A DNA stretch of 64,000 nucleotides from Flavobacteriaceae bacterium. GTDB taxonomy: Bacteria > Bacteroidota > Bacteroidia > Flavobacteriales > Flavobacteriaceae. The notes beneath the pieces are model-generated. The model made no database searches. It had not been told where the DNA came from and saw only the letters and a list, made by a program, of their open reading frames with translations. Each line of letters starts with the position of its first letter. Positions within the stretch are counted from its first letter, which is position 1. The stretch spans positions 1 to 64,000 of the forward strand of contig JAKMEK010000056.1 of assembly GCA_022425945.1 (NCBI GenBank). The letters run 5' to 3'. The position numbers and the translations under genes were made by a program. Of this stretch, positions 1 to 10,835 are shown one piece after another.

Positions 1-46
1 ACCGATGTGCTTTTGATGCAAAACTACTTAAAATTTACACAAGAAA

Positions 47-1096
47 TTAGGCTTTTGCTTTCGCCATGGTAAAAGAAAATTCTGAGCCGATATTTATGCT
101 ACTTTCTACGTATATTTTCTCTGAATGAGCTTCGATGATGTGCTTGACTATGGCCAAGCCTAAACCAGACCCTCCTTCGTTTCTATTGCGGGTTTTTTCT
201 ACCCTGTAAAAACGTTCGAAAAGACGGGGAAGGTGCTCCTCACTTATTCCTTTTCCATTGTCGATTATACGCACCAAGACTTTTTCTGTGTTCAAATCAT
301 TTACTTCAATCTCCGTTGTGCCATTTTCCACTCCATATTTCAAGGAGTTAACGATTAAGTTTGACATAACTTGTATGATTCGTTCCCGATCTGCTTTCAC
401 TAGTATGGGCATTTTGGGATCTAAACTACACAGTAAGTTAATTTCTTTTTCCGTCGCCTTTATCTCGAGTAACTCAATCATCTCATAAATGAGTTTAACC
501 ATATCAAACTCGGCTAAATCAAGCGTGGTGACTCCGGTTTCGAACTGTGTAATCAGATCTAAATCTTTAACAATAAAACTGAGTCGATCTACTCCATTAG
601 CGGCTTTCTGAATGTACTTTTTTCGTGTTTTCTTGTCTTTAATATTCCCTTCCAAAAGGGTAAAGATGTAGCTTTCCACCATAAAGAGCGGGGTCTTTAG
701 TTCATGGGCTAAATTACCAATGAACTCTTTTCGGTAGTTCTCTTTATCCTTGAGTAGCTGAATTTCTAGTTTACTGTCGGTAGCAAATTGTTGCAAACTT
801 TGCGTTATTGAACGGACATCTTTTTGCACTGAAGTTTGATTCAATGGAATGCCTGTGGGAAGTAAATCTTGGTACATCGCTTCCACTTTGTCATAAACAA
901 AGCGATCAATGTATTTTTGAATAATGTAGATACAAACAAAAAACAACACCAATTGACAAGCAATAGCATAATAAATAAGCTCGTACAAAAGTGTAAAACT
1001 GCTCGTGAAGAAGAAAAAAAAGCCGCCCATAATTAGGCTAAACAAACCCACAATAAGCAAGGATAACTGAATCGGCGCAGTGTAGCGTTTTAACAT
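47..1096 (-). CDS. Sensor histidine kinase (PhoR-like)
   Basis: Two N-terminal TM segments, H-box 'NLAHELKTPLF', N-box 'VMSNLIVNSLKYG', G-boxes 'DNGKGISEEHLPRLFERFYR' and 'GGSGLGLAIVKHI'; next to a response regulator. Confidence 0.93.
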   Translation of the reverse strand: MLKRYTAPIQLSLLIVGLFSLIMGGFFFFFTSSFTLLYELIYYAIACQLVLFFVCIYIIQKYIDRFVYDKVEAMYQDLLPTGIPLNQTSVQKDVRSITQSLQQFATDSKLEIQLLKDKENYRKEFIGNLAHELKTPLFMVESYIFTLLEGNIKDKKTRKKYIQKAANGVDRLSFIVKDLDLITQFETGVTTLDLAEFDMVKLIYEMIELLEIKATEKEINLLCSLDPKMPILVKADRERIIQVMSNLIVNSLKYGVENGTTEIEVNDLNTEKVLVRIIDNGKGISEEHLPRLFERFYRVEKTRNRNEGGSGLGLAIVKHIIEAHSEKIYVESSINIGSEFSFTMAKAKA

Positions 1097-1100
1097 CTAC

Positions 1101-1790
1101 CTATTCTTTTTCAATGATAAATTTGTAGCCAACACCTTTCACGGTTTTAAAAAATTCTTCTCCAATTTTCTCGCGTAGCTTCCGAATATGCACATCAATG
1201 GTTCGATCACCTACCACTACATCACTCCCCCAAACGGCTTCCATGATTTTTATCCGTTTAAATACTTTTCCAGGTTTCGACGCTAGTAAAGCGAGAAGTT
1301 CGAATTCCTTTCGCGGTAAAATAATTTTTCCCCCCTTGTTGGTAACGGTATAACTTTCTATGTCAATTGTTAAATCTCCTATGACAATATTGGCCGTTAT
1401 TTCTTTGCCACTAAACCTACGCAACATAGCCTTCACCTTAGAGATAAGAATTCTCGGTTTAATTGGCTTTGTCACATAGTCGTCTGCTCCAGACTCAAAG
1501 GCTGCCACCTGAGAGTAATCTTCACCTCTTGCTGACAAAAACATGATTAGGGTATCTTTAAATCGGTCATCCATCCTAAGGCGTTCACAGGTTTCTACTC
1601 CATCCATTATGGGCATCATCACATCCAAGATAATCAAATGTGGAAGCTGCCTGTCGGCGACATCCAATGCTTCTTTTCCATTCTCTGCTGTAAAAATTTG
1701 ATAGCCTTCATTCGACAAATTAAATGACAGTATTTCTAAAATGTCTGGTTCATCGTCAACAAGAAGGATTTTGATTTTATTTTTTTTCAT
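1101..1790 (-). CDS. Response regulator, OmpR/PhoB family
   Basis: Receiver 'ILLVDDEPDILEIL', 'LIILDVMMPIMDG', C-terminal winged helix 'RTIDVHIRKLREKIGEEFFKTVKGVGYKF'. Confidence 0.94.
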   Translation of the reverse strand: MKKNKIKILLVDDEPDILEILSFNLSNEGYQIFTAENGKEALDVADRQLPHLIILDVMMPIMDGVETCERLRMDDRFKDTLIMFLSARGEDYSQVAAFESGADDYVTKPIKPRILISKVKAMLRRFSGKEITANIVIGDLTIDIESYTVTNKGGKIILPRKEFELLALLASKPGKVFKRIKIMEAVWGSDVVVGDRTIDVHIRKLREKIGEEFFKTVKGVGYKFIIEKE

Positions 1791-1924
1791 GAAGCCATAT
1801 TTTCATCTTACTCAAATGTACTAAATAATTGCCGTAAGCTTTTTCATTACAGCAAAGAAAACGGAAACATAACATTGAATTAAAACTGAGCGTATAAAGA
1901 GCCTAAAGCTGGAGTAAAATTTTA

Positions 1925-1932
1925 TAGCTTTG
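1925..1932 (+). promoter_or_regulatory. Candidate -7 box TAGCTTTG, 4 nt upstream of the LuxE-like ATG
   Basis: TAnnTTTG match; ATG at 1937. Confidence 0.5.
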
Positions 1933-1936
1933 AGGC

Positions 1937-2920
1937 ATGGAAAAGGAATTGCCTTCATTTCTCAAAATTACCTCACAAGCTGATTTTGAACACGTGGCTA
2001 TCAGCACCTTTCACTTTCAATATCAACATAATTCCGTCTATCGTTCCTATTGCGACCTCATCAACACTGCTCCAAGTGAGGTGAAAACAACCCAAGACAT
2101 TCCCTATTTACCCATACGATTTTTTAAGAGTCACCCCGTACAATCGTTTACAGGAAAACCCCAGAAAACATTTACCTCTAGCGGAACAACCACCAGCATC
2201 AATGCCCAACATCATTTAGCCAATTTGCACAACTATGAAGCAAGTTTTCAGGCTTCATTTGAGCAATTTTACGGAGCGCCCAAAGATTGGGTCATCTTGG
2301 CGCTACTCCCCTCCTACATGGAACGAGAGGGCTCATCCCTCATCTACATGATGAATTCCCTTATTGCGCAAAGTCAAAAAAAGCAGTCTGGTTTTTACTT
2401 AGATGATTTGACAAAACTACAGGCTGTATTGCTTGAACTTGAGCAACAGAAACAGCCAACCCTCCTACTCGGTGTCTCCTTCGCGCTACTTGAATTTACA
2501 GAAAAATATTCCATGAAGTTGTCTTCTACGATTATCATGGATACCGGCGGAATGAAAGGAAGACGAAAAGAATTGACACGGGAAGAATTGCACAAAACCC
2601 TACAAAAAGGTTTCGGAACATCGAGCATTCATAGTGAATACGGCATGACAGAACTACTATCGCAGGCCTATTCTAAAGGCAACGGACGTTTTGAATGTCC
2701 CAATTGGATGCAGGTGACTCCATTTGAAACCAATGATCCTTTTGCGCCATCGCAGACCGAAAAGATTGGACGACTGAACATCATCGATCTGGCCAATCAA
2801 GAATCTTGTGCTTTTATTGCCACCGATGATCTTGGCCGATTGTTCCAAGACGGTAGCTTTGAAGTAATGGGTCGATTAGATGCCAGCGATATTCGCGGAT
2901 GTAATTTGTTGGTCTACTAA
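1937..2920 (+). CDS. LuxE-like acyl-protein synthetase/acyltransferase family protein
   Basis: '[12 protein letters not shown]', '[10 protein letters not shown]', '[18 protein letters not shown]', '[14 protein letters not shown]' match LuxE-type adenylate-forming proteins. Confidence 0.82.
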   Translation: MEKELPSFLKITSQADFEHVAISTFHFQYQHNSVYRSYCDLINTAPSEVKTTQDIPYLPIRFFKSHPVQSFTGKPQKTFTSSGTTTSINAQHHLANLHNYEASFQASFEQFYGAPKDWVILALLPSYMEREGSSLIYMMNSLIAQSQKKQSGFYLDDLTKLQAVLLELEQQKQPTLLLGVSFALLEFTEKYSMKLSSTIIMDTGGMKGRRKELTREELHKTLQKGFGTSSIHSEYGMTELLSQAYSKGNGRFECPNWMQVTPFETNDPFAPSQTEKIGRLNIIDLANQESCAFIATDDLGRLFQDGSFEVMGRLDASDIRGCNLLVY

Positions 2921-4212
2921 ATGAATTCTAGAATAAAATAGGTCTTTTTCCCACGTTGAAGCAGCACATAGCGATCATTGATTAAATCGGCTTGATTAAT
3001 TTTCTTCTCCTCACCTACCTTGGTTTTGTTCATAGAGATAGAATTTTCCTTCAGCGCTCTTCTTGCTTCACCATTGGATTTCAACAATTTTCCTTCTCCT
3101 GCAAGCGCAGCAATTATATCCAAACCATCTGTTAAAAGGCTTTTTTCTACTTGTGCCTGAGGCACACCATCAAAAACGTCCAAAAAGGTTGCGCTATCAA
3201 GCGTCAACAAATCGTCAGAAGTAGATTTTCCAAACAGAATTTGCGAGGCACGCTGTGCATTTTCAAGATCTTCTTTTGAATGCACTAAAAGGGTTACCTC
3301 CTCTGCAATACGCTTTTGTAATAAACGTAAATGTGGTGTTTCTTGGTGCTCTTTGATCAAGGCTTCAATCTCCTCTTTTGTTAAGAAAGTGAAAATTTTA
3401 ATGTAGTTCTCAGCATCTTGATCCGACGCATTGAGCCAGTACTGATAAAATTTATAGGGAGAAGTTCGTGCTTTATCCAACCATATATTACCGCCCTCGG
3501 TTTTACCAAACTTAGTTCCATCGGCTTTGGTAATCAAGGGACAGGTTACGGCATAGGCTTTTCCGCTTGCTTTTCGTCGAACGAGTTCAGTTCCCGTGGT
3601 GATGTTCCCCCATTGATCGCTTCCCCCCATTTGAAGGGTGCAGTTAAAGTTCTTATACAAATGAAGGAAATCGTATCCTTGTAATAGCTGGTAGGTGAAT
3701 TCTGTAAAAGACATTCCGACCTGAGATTCTGAGCCCAAACGTTTTTTGACCGAATCTTTCGACATCATATAATTCACCGTGATGTGTTTTCCAATATCAC
3801 GAGAAAAATCAATGAGCGAATAATTTTTCATCCAATCCAGGTTGTTGACCAACAAGGCAGGATTTTTTTGATCAGCAGAAAAATCAAGGAAACGTGAAAG
3901 CTGTGCTTTGATCCCAGCAACATTAGCCGCGAGGGTTGGGCCGTCCAATAGGTTTCGTTCGTCCGACTTTCCTGAGGGATCACCAATCATACCAGTTGCA
4001 CCACCCACCAAAGCAATGGGTTGGTGACCTGCGCGTTGAAAATGCATCAAAATCATGATCTGCACTAAACTTCCAATATGCAGCGAATCGGCCGTTGGGT
4101 CAAATCCAATATAACCAGCAGTTGGCCCAAGATTTAAATGATTCTCTGTTTCAGGCATAATGTCGTGCAACATCCCTCTCCATTCTAGTTCTTCAACGAA
4201 TGTATTTCTCAT
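2917..4212 (-). CDS. tyrS: Tyrosyl-tRNA synthetase
   Basis: '[16 protein letters not shown]' (HIGH-like), '[14 protein letters not shown]', 'KFGKTEGGN' (KMSKS-like), C-terminal S4 domain; ATG at 4212 (MRNTFVEEL) preferred over the TTG at 4233. Confidence 0.95.
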   Translation of the reverse strand: MRNTFVEELEWRGMLHDIMPETENHLNLGPTAGYIGFDPTADSLHIGSLVQIMILMHFQRAGHQPIALVGGATGMIGDPSGKSDERNLLDGPTLAANVAGIKAQLSRFLDFSADQKNPALLVNNLDWMKNYSLIDFSRDIGKHITVNYMMSKDSVKKRLGSESQVGMSFTEFTYQLLQGYDFLHLYKNFNCTLQMGGSDQWGNITTGTELVRRKASGKAYAVTCPLITKADGTKFGKTEGGNIWLDKARTSPYKFYQYWLNASDQDAENYIKIFTFLTKEEIEALIKEHQETPHLRLLQKRIAEEVTLLVHSKEDLENAQRASQILFGKSTSDDLLTLDSATFLDVFDGVPQAQVEKSLLTDGLDIIAALAGEGKLLKSNGEARRALKENSISMNKTKVGEEKKINQADLINDRYVLLQRGKKTYFILEFI

Positions 4213-4279
4213 AGTTTCTTTGGTAAACAACAAAGATAGATTTCTCTAGTGAATGGAAAAAGACAAACAGAAAAAACAG

Positions 4280-4287
4280 TACTTTTA
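4280..4287 (+). promoter_or_regulatory. Candidate -7 box TACTTTTA, 4 nt upstream of the epimerase ATG
   Basis: TAnnTTTA match; ATG at 4292. Confidence 0.45.
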
Positions 4288-4291
4288 ATCC

Positions 4292-5278
4292 ATGATTTTA
4301 GTTACTGGAGCGACAGGATTGGTTGGGGCCCATCTTTGTCTTAGATTACTGGAAAAAAAAATCCCCTTAGTTGCTCTTTACCGGCGTGACAAAAAAAAAG
4401 AAGCCACCCGTGCTTTTTTTGCAGCAAACGATAAGTTATCGCTGTTTGAACTCATCGAATGGAGAAAAGCTGATCTTTGTAATTTACCCCAACTCACCAA
4501 GGCATTTGAAGGAATTACGCAGGTGTACCACTGTGCTGCTTACATTTCTATGGCCTATCATAAACAGGCGTATCTACAAGAAGTGAATCAACAAGGAACG
4601 GCTTACATTACCAATTTATGCATAGAGAATAAAATTCAGAAATTAGCCTATGTGAGTTCAATTGCTGCCCTAGGAAGCGAAACAACCTCAGCAATTATAG
4701 ATGAAACAACACCTTGGAACCCAACCGAAGAAAAAACACCCTATGCCTATTCAAAGTATGGTGCTGAACTAGAGGTATGGCGTGCCTCACAAGAAGGCGT
4801 GCCTGTGGTAATCGTAAATCCTGGCGTAATTTTAGGAAATGGAATGCCCCGAACTCCTTATGCACAATTAGTCAACCAAGTAAAAAAAGGAATACGTTTT
4901 TATCCTACAGGCAAAACGGGTTATGTTGCCGTAGAAGACGTTGTTGAGGCTATAGTTGGCTTAATGAACAGTTCAATTAAAAACGAACGATACATTCTAG
5001 TAGCAGAAAATTGGTTCTACAAAGACATCATAACATTTACGGCAAAAGCCTTGGGAAGAAGGGCGCCCAAATGGACACTCAAACCGGCTTATTTATATCT
5101 TGCATGGGCGATTGAAAGTTGCCTTAGTGGCCTTAGATTTCGGAAGAAATTTCTTTCTAGAGCCCTAATCAGAAGCCTAACGGATACAAGGAATATTGAC
5201 GGGAGTAAAATCCAATCGAGCATGCAATTTGATTATCGTCCCATAAAGGATTATTTAAAAGACTTGTTCAACAATTGA
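4292..5278 (+). CDS. NAD-dependent epimerase/dehydratase (extended SDR)
   Basis: 'MILVTGATGLVGAHL' Rossmann motif, YxxxK 'YAYSKYGAE'. Confidence 0.88.
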   Translation: MILVTGATGLVGAHLCLRLLEKKIPLVALYRRDKKKEATRAFFAANDKLSLFELIEWRKADLCNLPQLTKAFEGITQVYHCAAYISMAYHKQAYLQEVNQQGTAYITNLCIENKIQKLAYVSSIAALGSETTSAIIDETTPWNPTEEKTPYAYSKYGAELEVWRASQEGVPVVIVNPGVILGNGMPRTPYAQLVNQVKKGIRFYPTGKTGYVAVEDVVEAIVGLMNSSIKNERYILVAENWFYKDIITFTAKALGRRAPKWTLKPAYLYLAWAIESCLSGLRFRKKFLSRALIRSLTDTRNIDGSKIQSSMQFDYRPIKDYLKDLFNN

Positions 5279-5635
5279 ATCTTTTAACTCAGCTTGCTTT
5301 TTGAGTAACTGGTCAATACTATCTTTAGCCTTTTTCAGTCGCTGATCTACACGCTTATACAAAACAATAGATTCCTTCGGACTTTGCGCATAATACAATT
5401 GATTCTGTGCCAAAATAGTGCTGTCAATATTGTACTTACGGTAAATATAATTATCATTAAACAAGGCCTTTCCTTCATGATTATTGTAAGAGGTCTTAAT
5501 GGCCTTCAGCACTGTTAAATCATATAAGATGTTTTCCATTTTCTCAGAAGATAAAAAGACATCTGGTTTGGTTACAGCAGAATTTGTATCGCAGGATAGT
5601 ACAAGAAAACCAATAAGGACGAATAGTTTTTTCAT
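5255..5635 (-). CDS. DUF4296-like lipoprotein
   Basis: Lipobox-like 'LIGFLVLSCDTNS'; short helical protein typical of Bacteroidetes. Confidence 0.6.
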   Translation of the reverse strand: MKKLFVLIGFLVLSCDTNSAVTKPDVFLSSEKMENILYDLTVLKAIKTSYNNHEGKALFNDNYIYRKYNIDSTILAQNQLYYAQSPKESIVLYKRVDQRLKKAKDSIDQLLKKQAELKDSIVEQVF

Positions 5636-6966
5636 CGATCAAAACTTAGTTGTTGTGCAGCATCTACTTCAATAACCTTACCATTCATGTAGACTGTTTT
5701 CCCATTAACCCATGTTCGATCAACCACTGCATCAAAGGTTGTTCCCTCAAAAGGAGACCATCCACATTGATACAACAAGCCTTCTTTGGTCACTTTGGTT
5801 GTACGGTCTAGGTCTACCATTACTAGATCAGCACAATACCCTTCCCGTAAATAACCTCTTTTGGCTACTTGGAATAAAATCGCTGGGTTATGGCAAGCCT
5901 TTTCAACCAACTTTTCAAGGCTTATTTTCCCCTGTTTCGCAGCCGTTAACAATGCTAAAAGTGCATGTTGAACAAGCGGACCGCCCGAAGGGGCCTTGGT
6001 GTACACATTGCTCTTCTCTTCCAAAGTGTGGGGTGCGTGGTCAGTGGCCAACACATCAATTCTATCGTCGTTCAAAGCGGCCCACAAGGCGGAACGGTCG
6101 GAGGCATTCTTAACTGCAGGATTCCATTTGATAAAGGTTCCTTTATCCGCATAATCCTCGGCAGAAAACCAAAGGTGATGGACGCAGACTTCTGCTGTTA
6201 TTTTTTTATCTTTTAGTGGAATTGAATTGTCGAATAACTCGGTTTCTATGGCCGTGGACAAGTGAAAAACATGCAAGCGTGCACCGGTTTCTTTGGCCAA
6301 TGCAATGGCTTTTGAAGAAGACAAATAACAAGCTTCATGACTACGAATAACCGGGTGTTTTTCTATAGGTATGTCTTCACCATATTCTGCTACATGAGCA
6401 GCTAAGTTCGCTTTCACCGTTGGCTCGTCCTCACAATGAACAGAAATCACCAAATCAGTACTGGCAAAAATTTTCCGTAAAGTAGCTTCATCATCTACCA
6501 GCATGTTCCCGGTCGATGACCCTAAGAACAATTTTAAACCAGCTACTTTAGTGGTATCTAATCGCTGTATTTCATCAAAGTTATCGTTCGTTCCTCCGAA
6601 CATAAATGAATAATTTGCCAAAGAATTTTCTTTAGCTATGGCAAGTTTTTCATCAAACTTCTCCACTGTAGTGGTTTGTGGAACAGTATTGGGCATTTCA
6701 ATAAAAGAAGTAATTCCACCGGCAACAGCTGCTCTTGACTCCGAATGAATGCAGGCCTTGTGCGTTAATCCTGGCTCACGAAAATGAACCTGATCGTCAA
6801 TTAAACCGGGGAGTAAATACTTCCCACTAGCCTCAATAACCTCTTCCTCATCCAATGGAGATAGGTTGGTCGCTATGGTTAAAATCTTCCCGTCCTTTAT
6901 GCGGAGATCTTGTTGTACTGTCTTCCCTTCATTTACAAGGAAAGCATTTTTAATCAGTTGTGTCAT
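5632..6966 (-). CDS. pyrC: Dihydroorotase (multifunctional-complex type)
   Basis: 'LLPGLIDDQVHFREPGLTHKACI', 'GITSFIEMPNT', 'DVLATDHAPHTLEEK' metal-ligand motifs. Confidence 0.9.
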   Translation of the reverse strand: MTQLIKNAFLVNEGKTVQQDLRIKDGKILTIATNLSPLDEEEVIEASGKYLLPGLIDDQVHFREPGLTHKACIHSESRAAVAGGITSFIEMPNTVPQTTTVEKFDEKLAIAKENSLANYSFMFGGTNDNFDEIQRLDTTKVAGLKLFLGSSTGNMLVDDEATLRKIFASTDLVISVHCEDEPTVKANLAAHVAEYGEDIPIEKHPVIRSHEACYLSSSKAIALAKETGARLHVFHLSTAIETELFDNSIPLKDKKITAEVCVHHLWFSAEDYADKGTFIKWNPAVKNASDRSALWAALNDDRIDVLATDHAPHTLEEKSNVYTKAPSGGPLVQHALLALLTAAKQGKISLEKLVEKACHNPAILFQVAKRGYLREGYCADLVMVDLDRTTKVTKEGLLYQCGWSPFEGTTFDAVVDRTWVNGKTVYMNGKVIEVDAAQQLSFDR

Positions 6967-7685
6967 AAACGTTTAAATATTGATTTAAGCCTGAGGTAAA
7001 ACACGCCATACATGGCTTCCCAAATAATGGTTTTATCCATTTTTGATTTTCCTTTTTTTCGATTGGTAAAGATAATTGGAAATTCTTGCAGACTAAAACC
7101 GTTTTTCCAAAGCTTGTATTTCATCTCTATTTGAAAAGCATATCCAACAAATACCAGTTTTTCTAAATTCAATGATTGGAGGGCAGCTCTACTGTAACCC
7201 ACAAAACCGGCTGTAGTATCTTTGACTGGTAATCCCAAAATTACTCTCACATAAATAGAAGCAATCATTGAAAGGGCAATTCGCAATAGCGGCCAATTGA
7301 CTACATTAACTCCTTCCAAGTAACGAGACCCAATGACTACTCCGGCTCCCTTTTGTAATCCAGTTAACATTAATGGAAGTGCAGCTGCAGGATGAGATAA
7401 ATCGGCATCCATTTCAAACACATATGCATAGTCTCGAGCTATAGCCCATCGAAAACCGTGTACATAGGCCTTTCCTAGTCCTTCTTTTTTTTCGCGTATT
7501 TCAAGGTGAATTTGCTCAGGATACTTTTCCATGAATGCACCGATTAATTTTGCTGTACCATCTGGGGAAGAATCATCAACAAAAAGCAAATGGACTTGAG
7601 GTAAAATTGAAAATATTTCAGCGATTAGCTCAGCAATATTTTCTCTTTCGTCATAGGTAGGAATTATAATGAGCGATTGTTCCAT
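6963..7685 (-). CDS. Polyprenol monophosphomannose synthase-like GT2 glycosyltransferase
   Basis: 'IIIPTYDERENI', 'LLFVDDSSPDGTA', 'EMDADLSHPAAALP', 'FTNRKKGKSKM'. Confidence 0.9.
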   Translation of the reverse strand: MEQSLIIIPTYDERENIAELIAEIFSILPQVHLLFVDDSSPDGTAKLIGAFMEKYPEQIHLEIREKKEGLGKAYVHGFRWAIARDYAYVFEMDADLSHPAAALPLMLTGLQKGAGVVIGSRYLEGVNVVNWPLLRIALSMIASIYVRVILGLPVKDTTAGFVGYSRAALQSLNLEKLVFVGYAFQIEMKYKLWKNGFSLQEFPIIFTNRKKGKSKMDKTIIWEAMYGVFYLRLKSIFKRL

Positions 7686-7755
7686 AGCGTGAGTAAAAGT
7701 AGTGAATTAAAGGCTAAAGACAAATTGAAATTCAAGAGGGATTCAATAAATTTGA

Positions 7756-7763
7756 TACCTTTA
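7756..7763 (+). promoter_or_regulatory. Candidate -7 box TACCTTTA, 4 nt upstream of the DUF4271 ATG
   Basis: TAnnTTTA match; ATG at 7768. Confidence 0.45.
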
Positions 7764-7767
7764 CCAC

Positions 7768-8421
7768 ATGGAAGAATGGACTTTAATCTCTCATTCAAAT
7801 GACACATGGATCACCCTGGTATTGGGGTTCAATTTTCTGTTGTTCGTCTTCACTAAGTGGCGGTTTGAAGAAACCTTCTTTTCGTTTTTCCGCTTGATTG
7901 ATCGGTCTACACATTTCAATAATTATGCTGAAAAAAGCTTACTTAAACAGGGGTTTATTTTTTGTCTAAGCTTTTTCTCAATAGCCAACATATCGCTCTT
8001 AGGAACGTCCATCATGGCACATTATGGAGTTGTCGATTACGACTTCTTCTCTTTTTTGTTGATTTTTTCGAGCACGTTTACAGTAATCATACTACGACAT
8101 TGCTTTCAACTAATCTTGGGAAATCTACTTGGACTCGAAGATTTTCTTCATCAGTTTCAATTTAGAAATAGCACCTATCTTTTCCGCCTATCAGTTCTAC
8201 TCTACCTAGGACTAATTTTCAATCAATACACCCCTCAGTTTTCTAACATTTTTTTAAATGGTTTCCTCGTTTTAATGCTAACTACTTATCTTATAACCCA
8301 ATTGTTGGTCATTAAAGATTTCTTTAGCACCATTAACAGAGGTGGCTTGTATTTTATTTTATATCTTTGCACCCTCAAATTGAGTCCATGGATACTATTA
8401 TTCGGCGGCTTAAAAAAATAA
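7768..8421 (+). CDS. DUF4271-like multi-TM membrane protein
   Basis: Multiple hydrophobic segments; immediately upstream of a uroporphyrinogen-III synthase-like gene. Confidence 0.6.
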   Translation: MEEWTLISHSNDTWITLVLGFNFLLFVFTKWRFEETFFSFFRLIDRSTHFNNYAEKSLLKQGFIFCLSFFSIANISLLGTSIMAHYGVVDYDFFSFLLIFSSTFTVIILRHCFQLILGNLLGLEDFLHQFQFRNSTYLFRLSVLLYLGLIFNQYTPQFSNIFLNGFLVLMLTTYLITQLLVIKDFFSTINRGGLYFILYLCTLKLSPWILLFGGLKK

Positions 8422-8426
8422 GACCC

Positions 8427-9176
8427 ATGAGTACAAAAAAAGTGAAAACAATTTTAGTCTCTCAACCTGAACCCAACAGTGAAAACTCGCCTTACACACG
8501 TTTGAAGGAAAAGTATAATCTAACCATCGATTATCGCCCTTTTATCCATGTTGAAGGTCTAGAAGCAAAAGAGGTTCGCATGCAAAAGATCGACTTCAAT
8601 GATTTTGATTCAATCATCCTAACAAGCAGAAATTCAGTCGATCATTATTTTCGTTTAGCAGAAGAAATGCGTTTCAAAGTTCCTGATACTACAAAGTACT
8701 TTTGTGCTTCTGAAGCCGTAGCTTACTACTTGCAGAAATACGTAGTTTATCGAAAACGCAAAGTTTATGTGGGTGAAAAAAACTTGATGGATCTTGAAGC
8801 AACCTTCAAAAAATTCAAAGACGATCGCTTTCTACTGCCCTCGTCAGATATTTTAAAACCGGTTATTCCAAACTTTCTTGATGGATTAGAATTGAATTGG
8901 AAACGGGCTCAATTATACAAAACTGTTGTAAGTGACCTTACTGACTTGCGTGACGTTTACTATGATATTTTGGTCTTCTTTAGTCCTTCTGGAATTGAAT
9001 CTTTATTCAAAAACTTTCCAGAATTTGAGCAAAACAATACGCGAATTGCGGTTTATGGGAACACCACTGTAAATGCAGCAGACAATGCTAAACTTCGCGT
9101 AGACATTAAAGCACCGTCTAAGGAAACACCCTCGATGACAATGGCAATAGAAAAGTATATTAAGGAACTGGCTTAA
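8427..9176 (+). CDS. hemD: Uroporphyrinogen-III synthase family protein
   Basis: 'DFDSIILTSRNSVDHYF', 'VVSDLTDLRDVYYDILVFFSPSGIESLF'; start moved to ATG 8427 (MSTKKVK). Confidence 0.8.
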   Translation: MSTKKVKTILVSQPEPNSENSPYTRLKEKYNLTIDYRPFIHVEGLEAKEVRMQKIDFNDFDSIILTSRNSVDHYFRLAEEMRFKVPDTTKYFCASEAVAYYLQKYVVYRKRKVYVGEKNLMDLEATFKKFKDDRFLLPSSDILKPVIPNFLDGLELNWKRAQLYKTVVSDLTDLRDVYYDILVFFSPSGIESLFKNFPEFEQNNTRIAVYGNTTVNAADNAKLRVDIKAPSKETPSMTMAIEKYIKELA

Positions 9177-9181
9177 GCCGT

Positions 9182-9568
9182 TTAAATTGCTTTAAACAAC
9201 ATCACCGACAAATACCCCCAGCCAAGAAGCAATAGAAGGCCTCCAATCGGGGTAATTGGACCTAAAAATGAAACAGTAAGTCCATGGAGTTGTTTTGTAG
9301 AAAGTAACAATATACTAATCGAAAACAGTAACGTTCCAGAAACAAAGGCAAGTGCTATCCACTCCTTCGATGAAGTCGAAATAAATGGAAGTGCAGAAAG
9401 CATGAGCAGAGCCAAGCCGTGAAACATCATATACCGTATGGCGATCATAAAACTGTTGAGCGAATCTTGACTTAATTTTTCTTGTAATACGTGACTTCCT
9501 AAAGCACCTAATAGTACACCCAAAAACATAAACAAAGCACCAATAAAAGCGGCCAATACTAATTTCAT
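9182..9568 (-). CDS. DUF423 family membrane protein
   Basis: 'GALGSHVLQEKLS...RYMMFHGLALL...PIGGLLLLLGW'. Confidence 0.85.
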   Translation of the reverse strand: MKLVLAAFIGALFMFLGVLLGALGSHVLQEKLSQDSLNSFMIAIRYMMFHGLALLMLSALPFISTSSKEWIALAFVSGTLLFSISILLLSTKQLHGLTVSFLGPITPIGGLLLLLGWGYLSVMLFKAI

Positions 9569-9636
9569 TTGTTGATTTTAGAACGAAGTTAGTTAATAAT
9601 ACCAAAATCAGATATTGTTAAAATAAATCATTTGCC

Positions 9637-9644
9637 TATTTTTG
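9637..9644 (+). promoter_or_regulatory. Candidate promoter TTG-N19-TATTTTTG for the Lrp/AsnC gene
   Basis: TTG 9615-9617, 19-nt spacer, TATTTTTG 9637-9644. Confidence 0.6.
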
Positions 9645-9666
9645 ACATATAATTTCAATTACTCTA

Positions 9667-10134
9667 ATGAATAAACTTGAAATAATCAAAATAGACGGAA
9701 TAGACAAAATCCTATTGAATGGACTCATGCAAAATGCTCGAATGTCAATAAATCAATTGTCTAAACAGGTAGGGATTTCTGGTGCAGCTGTACACCAAAG
9801 AATAAAAAAATTAGAGAAGTCCGGACTTATTGAAGGCTCACAGATCACCATTAACCCAAGGCAATTGGGTTATACAACTTTGGCTTTTGTTGGCATCTAC
9901 TTGGACAAAGCAATGAACAATCCTTCGGCAGTAAGCCAACTCAAAAAAATAAACGAAGTCATAGAGTGTCATTACACCACTGGAGACTGGAGTGTATTGG
10001 TTAAAATTCTATGCAAAGACAATGAACATTTGATGAATCTACTCAACAATCAAATTCAAAAAATACCGGGAATCTCTCGAACGGAAACGTTCATTTCGCT
10101 TGACCAACAAATCGGTCGTCAAATCACGCTTTAA
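9667..10134 (+). CDS. Lrp/AsnC family transcriptional regulator
   Basis: N-terminal HTH 'SINQLSKQVGISGAAVHQRIKKLEKSGLI' plus RAM-like domain 'CHYTTGDWSVLVKILCKD'. Confidence 0.93.
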   Translation: MNKLEIIKIDGIDKILLNGLMQNARMSINQLSKQVGISGAAVHQRIKKLEKSGLIEGSQITINPRQLGYTTLAFVGIYLDKAMNNPSAVSQLKKINEVIECHYTTGDWSVLVKILCKDNEHLMNLLNNQIQKIPGISRTETFISLDQQIGRQITL

Positions 10135-10823
10135 TCGCGGCTGTTTCCTACTACTCTAAATAAAAAGTACAGCAAGGTAGCCAAAGACCCAATAGCAGCT
10201 ACAACATAGGTTCTTGCTGCCCATTTCAGCGCATCTTCTGCCCCAGCCAATTCTTGTTGACTGACCATATTCTTTCGCTTAAGCCAATGAATCGCTCGAT
10301 TACTTGCATCATACTCTACCGGTAGTGTAATGAAACTAAACAAGGTTCCCATACCAAAAAGACCCACCCCTACCAATGCAATCGTTTGGCCAAAAGCAGT
10401 ACTCTGTCCTAGAATCAGACCACCAAAAATAATCCACATTGAAAAACTTGACGCCACGTTTACCATGGGCACTAGTGTCGAACGCATGACAAGCCATTCA
10501 TAACCAATATTGTGTTGCACTGCATGACCGCATTCATGTGCGGCAACTGCTGCTGCAGAAGCATTTCGCTGAGAATAAACCCCTTCGCTGAGATTAACCG
10601 TCTTTGTTCTAGGATTGTAATGATCGGTCAGCATTCCCGGAGTTGACACCACCTTAACATCTCTAATCCCATGGTCAGACAGCATTTGCTCGGCAATTTC
10701 CTTTCCAGACAAACCATTGCGAAGCATGACATTTGAATACTTTTTGAATTTTCGCTTCAACTGATTACTCACCAACGAACTTATCGCTCCAAAAGCAAGG
10801 ATAATTAAGTAATATTCTCCCAT
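10131..10823 (-). CDS. Zinc metallopeptidase, YugP-like membrane family
   Basis: HExxH motif 'AAHECGHAVQHN', multiple TM segments. Confidence 0.9.
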   Translation of the reverse strand: MGEYYLIILAFGAISSLVSNQLKRKFKKYSNVMLRNGLSGKEIAEQMLSDHGIRDVKVVSTPGMLTDHYNPRTKTVNLSEGVYSQRNASAAAVAAHECGHAVQHNIGYEWLVMRSTLVPMVNVASSFSMWIIFGGLILGQSTAFGQTIALVGVGLFGMGTLFSFITLPVEYDASNRAIHWLKRKNMVSQQELAGAEDALKWAARTYVVAAIGSLATLLYFLFRVVGNSRD

Positions 10824-10835
10824 TGTAATAGTGTT

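Noticed and set aside
1937-2920. Bioluminescence (lux) system suggested by the LuxE-like protein
   Set aside because: No luxA/B/C/D nearby; LuxE-like proteins occur widely in Bacteroidetes without luminescence.
5712-6216. Plus-strand ORFs antisense to the dihydroorotase
   Set aside because: Shadow ORFs; the minus-strand frame carries full dihydroorotase motifs.
9315-9605. 96-aa minus-strand ORF overlapping DUF423
   Set aside because: Alternate frame of the DUF423 gene; no motif support.
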